DNA from: Amarolinea aalborgensis | GTDB lineage: Bacteria; Chloroflexota; Anaerolineae; SSC4; Amarolineaceae | Assembly (NCBI RefSeq): GCF_900491745.1 | Contig: NZ_UETR01000015.1 | Location: forward strand, 25,924-89,923 | Length of the DNA stretch: 64,000 nucleotides | Direction: 5' to 3' | Shown: in pieces, positions 54,532 to 63,198 of the stretch | Position numbering within the stretch: position 1 is the first letter of the stretch | Layout: each line of letters starts with the position of its first letter | Notes under the pieces: model-generated | Told to the model about the DNA's origin: nothing | What the model saw: the letters and a program-made list of their open reading frames with translations, nothing else | Database searches by the model: none | Translations under genes and position numbers: made by a program

Positions 54532-55725
54532 TCAGCAGACCGGCTGCGCCGCGCCGGCCTTCAGATGGCCGATGTTGCTCTTAGCCGATCCGATGGCGAT
54601 GCTGCCGACCGGCGCATTCCCGAAGATGGTCGCCAGGCTTTCCACTTCCACCACGTCGCCCACCTTGGTGCTGGTGCCGTGCGCTTCGTCCAACGTCGCG
54701 CTGGCAGGGTCGAGCCCGGCGTTTTCCCACGCGCGCTGCGTGGCTAACCGCTGGCCGATCGGATTGGGCGCCGTAATGCCTTTGCCTTTGCCGTCGCTGG
54801 AGCCGCCGACGCCGCGAATCACGGCGTAAATTTTGTCGCCGTCGCGTTCGGCGTCGCTCAAGCGCTTGAGCAAAAACGCAGCCGCGCCTTCACCCATCAC
54901 GAAGCCATCCGCGCCGTCGCCGAATGGCCGGCTGCCGCTGGCGCTGAGCGCGCCAATCTTGCTGAATTTTACGAAGCTGTTCGCCCCCATGTTGCGGTCT
55001 ACGCCGCCCGTCAGCACCGCATCGCAGCGGAAATTGATCAGGTTTTCCACGGCCGCTTCGACCGCGGCAAAGGTGGACGCGCAGGCCGCGTCGGTGATGA
55101 AGCTCGGGCCGCGCAAGTTGAAGACGTTGGCGATGCGGCCGGCCACAATGTTGGCCAGCTCGCCAGGCATCGTATCTTCGGTGATGTTAGGGAAGCGCTC
55201 GTGGACCATCTCGCGTACGTCGGCCATCAAGGCCTCGCGCACGTCAGCCGGCAGCTGTTTGAATGCCGCGGCATCTGCCAACGCGTGCGCATATTCCGGG
55301 AAGAAAATGCGCAGACTGCTGGCATAATGCAGCTCGCCGCCCATCGCGGTGCCCAGGATCACGCCGGTGCGTTCCGTGTTCAACGGCCGATTGGGGTAGC
55401 CGTAGTCGGCCAACGCCTCGGCGGCGATGGTCACAGCCCACTGCTGGCTCTCGTCCATCGCCGCGGCCACTTTGGGCGGGATGCGAAACTGCTTCCAATC
55501 GAACTGAAAACCACGCACCCAGGCGCCAATCTTGCTGTAGGTCTTGTCCGGCGCGCTGGGGTCCGGGTCATAATAATCGGCCGCGCTCCAGCGCTCTGGC
55601 GGCACATCGGTGATGCTGTAGCGCTTGGTGCGGATGTTTTTCCAAAACGCGGGGGCGTTGGGCGCATCCGGCAGGACAGCGCCCACGCCCACCACCGCAA
55701 TGGCACGGTCTGCGGTTTGATTCAT
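54532..55725 (-). CDS. Giant synthase, upstream part: N-terminal ketosynthase (frameshifted)
   Basis: This 397-residue frame is a PfaA-like ketosynthase: 'AIAVVGVGAVLPDAPNAPAFWKNI', active-site Cys in 'ITDAACASTFAAVEAA', His in 'DEAHGTSTKVGD' and 'SNIGHLKAGA'. It stops at 54532 inside the conserved 'GHLKAGAGAAGLLKAVMAVYDK' block, and the missing C-terminus is in the next frame. Restoring one G (GCGGCGC to GCGGGCGC near 54547-54553) fuses both frames into one protein of about 3160 residues. This is either a sequence error or a real inactivation. ATG 55725 is the start of the whole gene, 56 bp downstream of the acyl-CoA dehydrogenase stop. Confidence 0.93.
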   Translation of the reverse strand: MNQTADRAIAVVGVGAVLPDAPNAPAFWKNIRTKRYSITDVPPERWSAADYYDPDPSAPDKTYSKIGAWVRGFQFDWKQFRIPPKVAAAMDESQQWAVTIAAEALADYGYPNRPLNTERTGVILGTAMGGELHYASSLRIFFPEYAHALADAAAFKQLPADVREALMADVREMVHERFPNITEDTMPGELANIVAGRIANVFNLRGPSFITDAACASTFAAVEAAVENLINFRCDAVLTGGVDRNMGANSFVKFSKIGALSASGSRPFGDGADGFVMGEGAAAFLLKRLSDAERDGDKIYAVIRGVGGSSDGKGKGITAPNPIGQRLATQRAWENAGLDPASATLDEAHGTSTKVGDVVEVESLATIFGNAPVGSIAIGSAKSNIGHLKAGAAQPVC

Positions 55726-55781
55726 GTCTTGTACTCCTCATTGCCAGCCGAGCGCATCATTACGCGCGGCTTGATCAGCTG

Positions 55782-57413
55782 CTACTCGGCCGGAAACGCC
55801 TCATTGAGCTTCTTGCTGACGAAATCCATGTCCTCGATCAGTCCGGCCTGCGCCTGGTAGATGCCCGGCAGATTGAGGGATCCGGCCAGGTTGGGATCGG
55901 TTTGCCCAGCGCCGATGGCCCAGCGCAGACCTTCGTCCGCGACCTTGAGCGCGGCGTCGCGTGCATGGATGCGGGCCATGGCCTGGCGGGTTGCCACATC
56001 GAGCGGAATCGCCGTCGTGGGATGGGACTGCACGCGCTCGGCAAAGATGGCCGCCGTCTCCGCGTAGGCGATCAACTCGCCCAGGCGGAAGAGGATGTGC
56101 TGGTTGCGCGTCAGGCGGTCAATGCGACAGCGTTCCAGCACCACAGCTAATGCGCGCAGGGCCATGGCCGCGGCAGCCGCGCCGTTGTACGGCTCCGTGC
56201 GGTGCACCTTGTCCAGGCGCGCAGCCCAGTCGTTGTAGTAGGCGCCGCGGGTCTTCAGGTGCAGCTGCCAGCGGTCGCGGGCGATGGTCCATTCCATGAT
56301 TTCCGAGGTGCCTTCATAAATAGTGGTGATCTTGACATCGCGCTTGATCTTCTCCACCATGTATTCTTTGGTATAGCCATAGCCGCCGTGGGCCTGGATG
56401 GAGTCTTCGGCCGCCTTGTTGCCGGCTTCGGTCGCCAGGTACTTCGCCACGGCGCCTTCGGTTTGCAGATCAGGCTCGCCGCCATCGAGACGTTCGGCGG
56501 TCCATTCAATGTAAGAACGGGCCGCTTCCAGGCGCACGGCATTGGGCACGATCAGCTTGTGCGTGTAGCCCTGCTTCTGGCTCAGCGGCGCGCCGCCTTG
56601 AATGCGCACCTGGGAGTAGGGAATGGTCCGCTTGAGCGCGGCCCAGCCGCCGCCCAGGCCGAACGCGGCCACCATCAAGCGGGTGTAACCAAAGACCGCC
56701 TGCGCCTGCACCAGTCCCTGTCCTTCCACGCCGCCCACCAGGCGGTCGGCCGGCACATAGACATTGTCCAGGAAGAGGGCCGCCGTGTTGCTGGCGCGAA
56801 TGCCGTGCTTGTCCTCTGGCTTGCCCTTCGTGAAGCCTTCGGCGTCGTGCTCCACCACAAACCAGCTCGGGCCGCCCGGCGCGTTCGCGAGGATGGTGTA
56901 AATTTTGGCGACGCCGCCGTTGCTGATCCACTGCTTGCGGCCGGTGATATGATAACCGGTCACCTTGCCGTCTTCGATCACCGGCTCGGCCTTGGTCTTC
57001 AGCGAGCCGAGGTCGCTGCCGGCCTGTGGCTCCGTGGCGCCGTAGGCCACCAGCAGGCCCTCGTTGGCGATGCGACCCATCCAATGGGCCTTTTGCTCAG
57101 GCGTGCCGCCTACGGTAATCGGGTCGCTGCCCAGGAAAGTGGCAAGCACGCCGGTGGCGATGCCCAGGTCAATGCCGGCCATCACTTCGGAGATGCGATA
57201 GATGTCATAGGCGCCGCCGCCCATGCCGTCGAACTCTTCGGGAATGAAGAGCAAATGCAGGCCTACGTCGCCGTAGAGCGCCTGCAGGACATCATGTGGG
57301 AATTCATCCTTATAATCCAGCTCAAGCAAGTAGGCGTTGGTCAGTTCACGCTCTGCATATTTTTGCAGCGTGGACAACACCATATTGAGGGTTTGGGTAT
57401 CCAGTCCGGCCAT
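55782..57413 (-). CDS. Acyl-CoA dehydrogenase
   Basis: This 543-residue acyl-CoA dehydrogenase has 'GMGGGAYDIYRISEVMAGIDLGIA', FAD-binding 'AYGATEPQAGSDLGSLKT' and 'ITGRKQWISNGG', 'QAHGGYGYTKEYMVEKIKRDVKITTIYEGTSEIME' with the catalytic Glu in 'YEGTSE', and an extra C-terminal helical domain of ~130 residues. It uses FAD to introduce or, in reverse, remove a double bond in acyl-CoA. It is the first gene of the minus-strand cluster. Since the synthase lacks an enoyl reductase domain, an oxidation-state-adjusting role is conceivable but unproven. ATG 57413 follows AGGAGGAA. Confidence 0.93.
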   Translation of the reverse strand: MAGLDTQTLNMVLSTLQKYAERELTNAYLLELDYKDEFPHDVLQALYGDVGLHLLFIPEEFDGMGGGAYDIYRISEVMAGIDLGIATGVLATFLGSDPITVGGTPEQKAHWMGRIANEGLLVAYGATEPQAGSDLGSLKTKAEPVIEDGKVTGYHITGRKQWISNGGVAKIYTILANAPGGPSWFVVEHDAEGFTKGKPEDKHGIRASNTAALFLDNVYVPADRLVGGVEGQGLVQAQAVFGYTRLMVAAFGLGGGWAALKRTIPYSQVRIQGGAPLSQKQGYTHKLIVPNAVRLEAARSYIEWTAERLDGGEPDLQTEGAVAKYLATEAGNKAAEDSIQAHGGYGYTKEYMVEKIKRDVKITTIYEGTSEIMEWTIARDRWQLHLKTRGAYYNDWAARLDKVHRTEPYNGAAAAAMALRALAVVLERCRIDRLTRNQHILFRLGELIAYAETAAIFAERVQSHPTTAIPLDVATRQAMARIHARDAALKVADEGLRWAIGAGQTDPNLAGSLNLPGIYQAQAGLIEDMDFVSKKLNEAFPAE

Positions 57414-57770
57414 CGAATGGTTCCTCCTAACCTGAAAATGCTTTGACGCAACGGCGCAAAAACGTGAAGGACTTCTCCTCCACGGTTGTGCGCCCTGCGC
57501 ATAGGTAACTTATCGTCGTAATCTGTACTCAGCCTGTGACAAAATGAACAAGCGGAATTATAGGCGTCGTGACAAAACGGTCATATGCGCCATATCATAC
57601 GCGCTGCCCGATTTTCTGATTTCTTATGGCGCACTGCGTCAGTTTGGCGGTATGTGCTGCATTCACCTGTGTATTGTGAGCGAGAAAAGGGCTATCGAAG
57701 ATCATGATGCCCGCGGTTGGGTCATTCTATTCAGACAGCGTCTCCTGTCAACTTTGTGACGTGCGGGAAG
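57414..57770. other. Gene-free region upstream of the lipid cluster
   Basis: This region contains the presumed promoter of the acyl-CoA dehydrogenase cluster and low-GC sequence relative to its surroundings. An open frame at 57544-57759 has no recognisable content. I cannot place a convincing promoter. Confidence 0.4.
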
Positions 57771-59530
57771 GACGTCCCCTTGCGCAGGCTGGCTGCGCCA
57801 TCCAGCGTCGGGCCAACCGAGAACGTTCTCGACGGCGAAGGCTTCTTACCGGGCGGGCCTGCGCCAGGTTGGGCGATTGCCCGGCTGCCAACCCTCGCAG
57901 GGGAACGTGGACATCGCAGCGTTGGCGTGTGAGGATGCCGCGTGCCTCTGAGATCGTCATCTGGTTGCAGCCCTGCGAGGGGGATTCCCTTGCGCAGGCT
58001 GGCTGCGCCATCCAGCGCTGGGCCAACCGATAACGTTCTTGACGGCGAAGGCTTCTTACCGGGCGGGCCTGCGCAAGGTTGGGCGATTGTCCGGCCGCCA
58101 ACCCTCGCAGGGGAACGTGGACATCGCAGCGTTGGCGTGTGAGGATGTCGCGTGACTCTGAGATCGTCATCTGGTCGCAGCCCTGCGAGGGGGATTCCCT
58201 TGCGCAGGCTGGCTGCGCCATCCAGCGTCGGGCCAACCGAGAACGTTCTCGACGGCGCAGGCTTCTTACCGGCGGGCCTGCGCCGGGTTGGAGCGTTGCC
58301 CGGCTGCCAACCCTCGCAGGGGAACGTGGACATCGCAGCGTTGGCGTGTGAGGATGTCGCGTGCCTCTGAGATCGTCATCTGGTCGCAGCCCTGCGGGGA
58401 TTCCTTGCCGGGCTGGCTGCGCCATCCAGCGTCAGGCCAACCGAGAACGTTCTCGACGGCGCAGGCTTCTTACCGGGCGGCCTGCGCCAGGTTGGGCGAT
58501 TGCCCGGCTGCCAACCCTCGCAGGGGAACGTGGACATCGCCAGCGTTGGCGTGTAGGATGTCGCGTGCCTCTGAGATCGTCATCTGGTCGCAGCCCTGCG
58601 AAGGATTCCCTTGCGCAGGCTGGCTGCGCCATCCAGCGTCGGGCCAACCGAGAACGTTCTCGACGGCGAGGCTTCTTACCGGGCGGGCCTGCGCGGGGGC
58701 GTGCCGGCTGCCAGCCCTCGCGGGACGTGGACATCGCAGCGTTGGCGTGTGAGGATGTCGCGTGCCTCTGATCGTCGTCGGTCCAGCCCTGCGGTTCCGC
58801 GCAGGCTGTGCGCCATCCAGCGTAGGCCAACCGATAACGTTCTCGACGGCGCAGGCTCCTTACCGGGCGGGCCTGCGCCGGGTTGGCGATTGCCCGGCTG
58901 CCAACCCTTGCAGGGGTGCGTGGACATCGCAGCGTTGGCGTGCGAGGATGTCGCGTGCCTCTGAGATCGTCATCTGGTCGCAACCCTGCGAGGGATTCCC
59001 TGCGCAGGCTGGCTGCGCCATCCAGCGTTGGGCCAACCGATAACTGTTCTCGACGGCGCAGGCTCCTTACCGGGCGGGCCTGCGCCAGGTTCGACGTGCC
59101 AGGCTGCCAACCCTCGCGGGGAACGTGGACATCGCAGCGTTGGCGTGTGAGGATGTCGCGTGCCTCTGAGATCGTCATCTGGTCATAGCCCTGCGGATTC
59201 CCTTGCGCAGGCTGGCTGCGCCATCCAGCGTTAGGCCAACCGATAACGTTCTTGACGGCGAAGGCTTCTTACCGGGCGGGCCTGCGCCAGGTTGGGCGAT
59301 TGCCCGGCTGCCAACCCTCGCAGGGGAACGTGGACATCGCAGCGTTGGCGTGTGAGGATGTCGCGTGCCTCTGAGGGCGTCATCTGGTTGCAGCCCTGCG
59401 AGGGGGATTCCCTTGCGCAGGCTGGCTGCGCCATCCAGCGTTGGGCCAACCGATAACGTTCTCGACGGCGAAGGCTTCTTACCGGGCCGACCTGCGCCAG
59501 GTTGGGCTGACGCTGCGGCCCTGCGAGGGG
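57771..59530. repeat. 210-bp tandem repeat array, nine units
   Basis: Units begin TGCGCAGGCTGGCTGCGCCA at 57781, 57991, 58201, then near 58402, 58610, 58796 and 58998, and again at 59204 and 59414. The spacing is exactly 210 bp at both edges. The inner units carry indels and are shortened. Each unit has an AACGTT-centred palindrome (CGAGAACGTTCTCG at 57818-57831 and 58238-58251; a degenerate form elsewhere). Open frames on both strands follow from 210 being a multiple of three, and none resembles a protein. No gene lies here. Confidence 0.9.
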
Positions 59531-59614
59531 GACGCCCTTTTGATGTTTCGGCGCTTGTGGCGTACAATTTCGGCGGCGCCCATTTGCGCCTGCCCATCAA
59601 GGAGGGAACCCGCT

Positions 59615-62311
59615 ATGACCACTCGCCCGTCCCGTCCCTGGCTGCTGCCCGGCCTGATTGCGCTGATCCTGGCGATTGGCGGCCTGGCCGCCAATTGGGT
59701 GGCCGCCGACCTGCAGGAAACGCTTAAACCCGTGCGCTGGTTCGTCTGGGGCTTGTTTCTCATTTCGACGGCTGCGGCAATCTGGCTGGCGATCCAAGAG
59801 GCGCGGCGCCCGGCCGACCGCACGCCCGGCGGCTTCCAGGCGGCCAAGCAGTACGAGGAGCAGCGCCGGCGCTACTTACAGCGCATCGCCGCCGACCTGC
59901 GCTTCTTACCGCTGACCGCGGTGGACATCAAGGCGGCCAGCGCGGAGACGCCCGTGGAAGAAAGGTTGCCGCTGGCCGATGTCTACGTGGCGCTCGATAC
60001 CAAAACCCGTGTGCGCGTGGACAACCCGTCTGGCCGTAAAGAGTCGCAGGTGGAGGCCCTCGGCCGCCCCGATGAGCGCCCCTGGTCGGCGTTGGAGGCC
60101 GTGGCGCAGACCCCGCGCCTGGTGTTGGTGGGCGAACCGGGCGGCGGCAAATCCACCTTCGTCAATCACCTGGCCTACTGCCTGGCCAATGCGAATTTGG
60201 AGCCTCGGGGCGCGTGGCTCAACCGGCTTCCGGCGTGGCCCGCGGACGCCAGCCAACTGCTGCCCGTGCCGGTGACGTTACGTTACCTGGCGGCCTGGCT
60301 GAGCAAGACCACCGATCCGCCGCGCAAGACCGGCCTGCTGCTGGAGTACCTGGCGTCCTGGCTCAAGGAAACCGGCCTCGACGACTGTTTCGATTGGCTG
60401 CACGGCCACCTCTCAGACGGCGCCGCCATCTTGCTCCTGGATGGCCTGGATGAGGTGCCGGTCCAATCTAAAGTGCTGGGGCGCATCAAAGAGATGATCA
60501 ACGACCTGCCCACCGCCTACCCGAGCCTGCGCGTGGTCGTGACCTGCCGCGTGCTCAGCTACCAGGACAAGCGCTGGCATTTGCCCGACGCGCTATGGCC
60601 CACGGTGGTGGAGCTGGCGCCGCTGGATGAAGACAAGATGGATGCGTTCATCACGGCCTGGTATCGCCAACTGGCGGTGATGCGCGAACGCACGCCCGGC
60701 GAGGCCGAGACCTCGGCCGCCAAGCTGAGCCGCGCCGTGCGCCGTGAGGACCTGCGCCGGCTGGCGCGCAATCCGCTGCTGCTGACCACGATGGCGGTGG
60801 TGCACACGCGCAGGGACGAGCTGCCGGACGCCCGCGTGCTGCTCTACCGTGACGTGGTGGACCTGCTGCTGTTACGCTGGGAAGCGGTCAAGCTCAAGGG
60901 AGAAGTTGGGGAAACGACCTGGCGCCGCCTGTTGACCGAGGCTGGTCTACAGGATAATGATGTGCAGGAGGCGTTGTGGCGCCTCGCCTACGACGTGCAT
61001 GCCCAGTTGCCCGCGGGCGCCGACCGTGAGACGACGGCCGACGTGACGATGACAGCCCTCCTGCAAGCCCTGGCCGACCTGCATCCGCAGAGGAGCAGGG
61101 ATTGGGCCGACCAGGTGGTGGCGGTGATGAATGTGTGCGCGGGCCTCCTTGTGGAGGTGGTGCCGGGTCAGCTCTATCGTTTTCCGCATCGCACCTTCCA
61201 GGAATACCTGGCTGCCTGTCAGCTCAGCAGCCAGGGTGACTTCGTGGAGCAGGCCAAACAACTGGCAGGCAGCGGCGCCCTTTGGCGTGAGGTGATTTTG
61301 CTGGCGGTAGGCAACCAAGTGCAGGGCAATCGCAACGAGCCGCTCCTGTTGGTGGACGAGCTGTGCCCCAAGACGTTGCCCGCGTCTGACGCGGATTGGC
61401 GCCGGGTGTGGTTGGCCGGACAGGTGCTGTTGGAAATCAGCTTGCCGCGGGCGCAGCGTCGCGATCTGGGTTCTGAATTGATCGTTCGTGTGCGCCAGCA
61501 ACTGATCCACCTCATCACGCATGACTGCCTGACCCCACGCGAACGGGCCGAGGCCGGCTCTGTGCTTAGCGCGGTGGGCGATCCACGGAACTTCAACGCG
61601 ATGGTTCCCGTGCCCGCGGGCGAGTTCACGATGGGCAGCAATGACAGTCGTTGGGATGACGAAAAACCGGCCCATCGCGTCTTCGTGGCCGATTTTCGCA
61701 TCGGCGCCTACCCGGTCACGAACAGTCAGTACGAGGAATTCGTCCTGGCGACCAACCACGAGCCGCCAGTTCACTGGCGAGGACATCGCGCGCCAGTCGA
61801 GCTGCGCAACCACCCCGTGGTCTACGTCAGTTGGCACGACGCCAACGCGTACTGCGCCTGGCGCAGCCATCAGGAGGGGCGTGTGGTGCGCCTGCCCACG
61901 GAGGCGGAGTGGGAGAAGGCCGCGCGCGGCCCTTCGACAGACTCAGGGGATGGCCGCACCTGGCCGTGGGGCAACACCTTCGACGCCATGAAGTGCAACA
62001 TGAACCAGACCGGCATTGGCGATACCAGCCCGGTGGGCATTTTTGCGGCCGGCCGCAGTCCTTATGAGGCCTTCGATATGGCCGGCAATGTGTGGGAGTG
62101 GACGCGCAGCGTTTGGGGTGCAGAGTTCGGCTATCCATATCGGGCCGATGACGGGCGAGAGGATCAGAGTAGAACAAATGTTTCTCGTGTGGTGCGTGGC
62201 GGCTCTTTCCTCAACGGCGATGATGCCGTGCGCTGCGCCTGTCGTAACGGGAACTCGCCCGGCGCCCGCGACAATAATGTGGGTTTTCGGGTGGTCGCCC
62301 CCGGCCTCTGA
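59615..62311 (+). CDS. Membrane NACHT NTPase with C-terminal FGE/CLec-like domain
   Basis: This 898-residue protein has two N-terminal membrane helices (about 10-30 and 42-60). A NACHT NTPase follows: Walker A 'GEPGGGKS' (173-180), Walker B 'AILLLDGLDEVP' (271-282), then 'TCRVLSY' and 'LARNPLLLTTMA'. A helical middle comes next, and from ~658 an FGE-sulfatase/C-type-lectin-like domain ('VPAGEFTMGSND', 'GAYPVTNSQYEEFV', 'LPTEAEWEKAARG', 'DMAGNVWEWTRS', 'VVRGGSF', 'NNVGFRVV'). It is STAND-like, probably a signalling or defence protein at the membrane. The C-terminus could be a retroelement-diversified region. Six residues (PSTDSG) come from a dispersed DNA repeat. ATG 59615 follows AAGGAGGGA. 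Confidence 0.88.
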   Translation: MTTRPSRPWLLPGLIALILAIGGLAANWVAADLQETLKPVRWFVWGLFLISTAAAIWLAIQEARRPADRTPGGFQAAKQYEEQRRRYLQRIAADLRFLPLTAVDIKAASAETPVEERLPLADVYVALDTKTRVRVDNPSGRKESQVEALGRPDERPWSALEAVAQTPRLVLVGEPGGGKSTFVNHLAYCLANANLEPRGAWLNRLPAWPADASQLLPVPVTLRYLAAWLSKTTDPPRKTGLLLEYLASWLKETGLDDCFDWLHGHLSDGAAILLLDGLDEVPVQSKVLGRIKEMINDLPTAYPSLRVVVTCRVLSYQDKRWHLPDALWPTVVELAPLDEDKMDAFITAWYRQLAVMRERTPGEAETSAAKLSRAVRREDLRRLARNPLLLTTMAVVHTRRDELPDARVLLYRDVVDLLLLRWEAVKLKGEVGETTWRRLLTEAGLQDNDVQEALWRLAYDVHAQLPAGADRETTADVTMTALLQALADLHPQRSRDWADQVVAVMNVCAGLLVEVVPGQLYRFPHRTFQEYLAACQLSSQGDFVEQAKQLAGSGALWREVILLAVGNQVQGNRNEPLLLVDELCPKTLPASDADWRRVWLAGQVLLEISLPRAQRRDLGSELIVRVRQQLIHLITHDCLTPRERAEAGSVLSAVGDPRNFNAMVPVPAGEFTMGSNDSRWDDEKPAHRVFVADFRIGAYPVTNSQYEEFVLATNHEPPVHWRGHRAPVELRNHPVVYVSWHDANAYCAWRSHQEGRVVRLPTEAEWEKAARGPSTDSGDGRTWPWGNTFDAMKCNMNQTGIGDTSPVGIFAAGRSPYEAFDMAGNVWEWTRSVWGAEFGYPYRADDGREDQSRTNVSRVVRGGSFLNGDDAVRCACRNGNSPGARDNNVGFRVVAPGL

Positions 62312-62440
62312 ACCTCTGCCTCTCTCTGCTCTGACCTCTGATCTGCGCTCTGGGGACGTGCGCAACGGCGGGTGAAGCAGGGTCACGACCCTTGGGTGGG
62401 GGTCTGGGGGCTGCTCGCTGCGCCCTTTACGGCGTGCGAT

Positions 62441-62540
62441 ACCCGCCCATGAATGAATTCACGGGCTGATACAACGAAACCTGCCGAGGCAGGTTGCCGC
62501 CAACGCAACCCGCTTGAGCGGGTTTGACCGTATCAGACGC
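62441..62540. repeat. Structured intergenic element with nested hairpins
   Basis: GCCCATGAAT/ATTCACGGGC (62445-62466, one mismatch) is followed by an outer stem CTGATAC (62466-62472) / GTATCAG (62530-62536). The outer stem encloses two hairpins: AACCTGCC/GGCAGGTT (62478-62495) and AACCCGC/GCGGGTT (62507-62524). It looks like a dispersed mobile palindrome or a structured RNA. The rest of 62312-62817 has the second copy of a dispersed repeat and no gene. Confidence 0.7.
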
Positions 62541-62571
62541 AAGGCCCCCTCGGCCCGACTGGAGGTACCGC

Positions 62572-62610
62572 CGCGCAGCCCCGCAGGGGCTTGCACCTGC
62601 TAGCCGGACA
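62572..62610. repeat. Dispersed palindromic repeat (copy 2)
   Basis: AGCCCCGCAGGGGCTTGCAC followed by CTGCTAGCCGGA is the inverted counterpart of 37035-37085. It lies between two genes and probably belongs to the same repeat family. Confidence 0.5.
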
Positions 62611-62773
62611 GCTTTAGCTTTTGTCTCCGGCGTCTCGGCGGACCAACACCGTCCGGCCAGGAGGCCGGACCTACAGAAACGGCCCTCGCGCCGCTTCCAC
62701 GGAACGATAGCCGGCCTGCGTTACCGGGTTGATTTCTTCATCTTCATGAACTGCTGTACGGCGCTTGCACGCC

Positions 62774-62802
62774 TTGCTGATTGCCTATCGTCGCGGTAAA
62801 AT
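62774..62802 (+). promoter_or_regulatory. Promoter of the toxin-antitoxin-like pair
   Basis: TTGCTG (-35) and TAAAAT (-10, 62797-62802) are 17 bp apart. Transcription would start near 62809, only about 9 bp before the first start codon, where a short GAGG is present. Confidence 0.5.
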
Positions 62803-62817
62803 ACGATGTGAGGTACC

Positions 62818-63198
62818 ATGCCACCAACGTTGCCAATTCCACCCGAAAAAATGGCCGTCTATCGGGCCACGGCGCAGCGGCGTGAGCAGGAACGCCGGGC
62901 GATGGTGGAGGCGCGGCGCGACCGCGCGCTGGCCCTGGCGCAGACAGCCAGCCAGTTGCTCAAGCAGGAGTTTGGCGCCCAGCGTGTCGTGCTGTTTGGT
63001 TCCACCCTGGCGCCGGCGTTCTTTCACGAACGCTCCGATATTGACCTGGCGGTGTGGGGCTTGGATGAGCGTCTCTACCTGCGCGCCCTGGGCCGCCTGC
63101 TCGACCTCGATCCCGCGTTTGAGTTCGACCTGGTCGAATTTGAAGCCGCTCCGCCGCGCCTGCAGACATCCATTCAGGAGGAAGGAGTAGACCTGTGA
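62818..63198 (+). CDS. MNT-type nucleotidyltransferase, antitoxin-like
   Basis: This 126-residue minimal nucleotidyltransferase has the motif 'VVLFGSTLAPAFFHERSDIDLAVWG', i.e. GS followed by DxD, the catalytic signature of MntA-type proteins. A helical N-terminus of ~45 residues precedes it. In MNT/HEPN modules this partner modifies (adenylylates) or binds the HEPN protein and neutralises it. Its stop codon overlaps the start of the HEPN gene by 4 bp, so expression is coupled. An internal Met at residue 12 is an alternative start. Confidence 0.9.
   Translation: MPPTLPIPPEKMAVYRATAQRREQERRAMVEARRDRALALAQTASQLLKQEFGAQRVVLFGSTLAPAFFHERSDIDLAVWGLDERLYLRALGRLLDLDPAFEFDLVEFEAAPPRLQTSIQEEGVDL

Noticed and set aside
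57731..59600. Open frames of up to 248 codons in the tandem repeat
   Set aside because: The 210-bp unit is a multiple of three, so frames stay open by chance; translations are Pro/Arg/Ser-rich, occur in several frames and both strands, and have no start signal.
59441..59614. Upstream extension of the NACHT protein
   Set aside because: The added residues come from the tandem repeat; the ATG at 59615 has a strong ribosome-binding site and is followed directly by the membrane helix.
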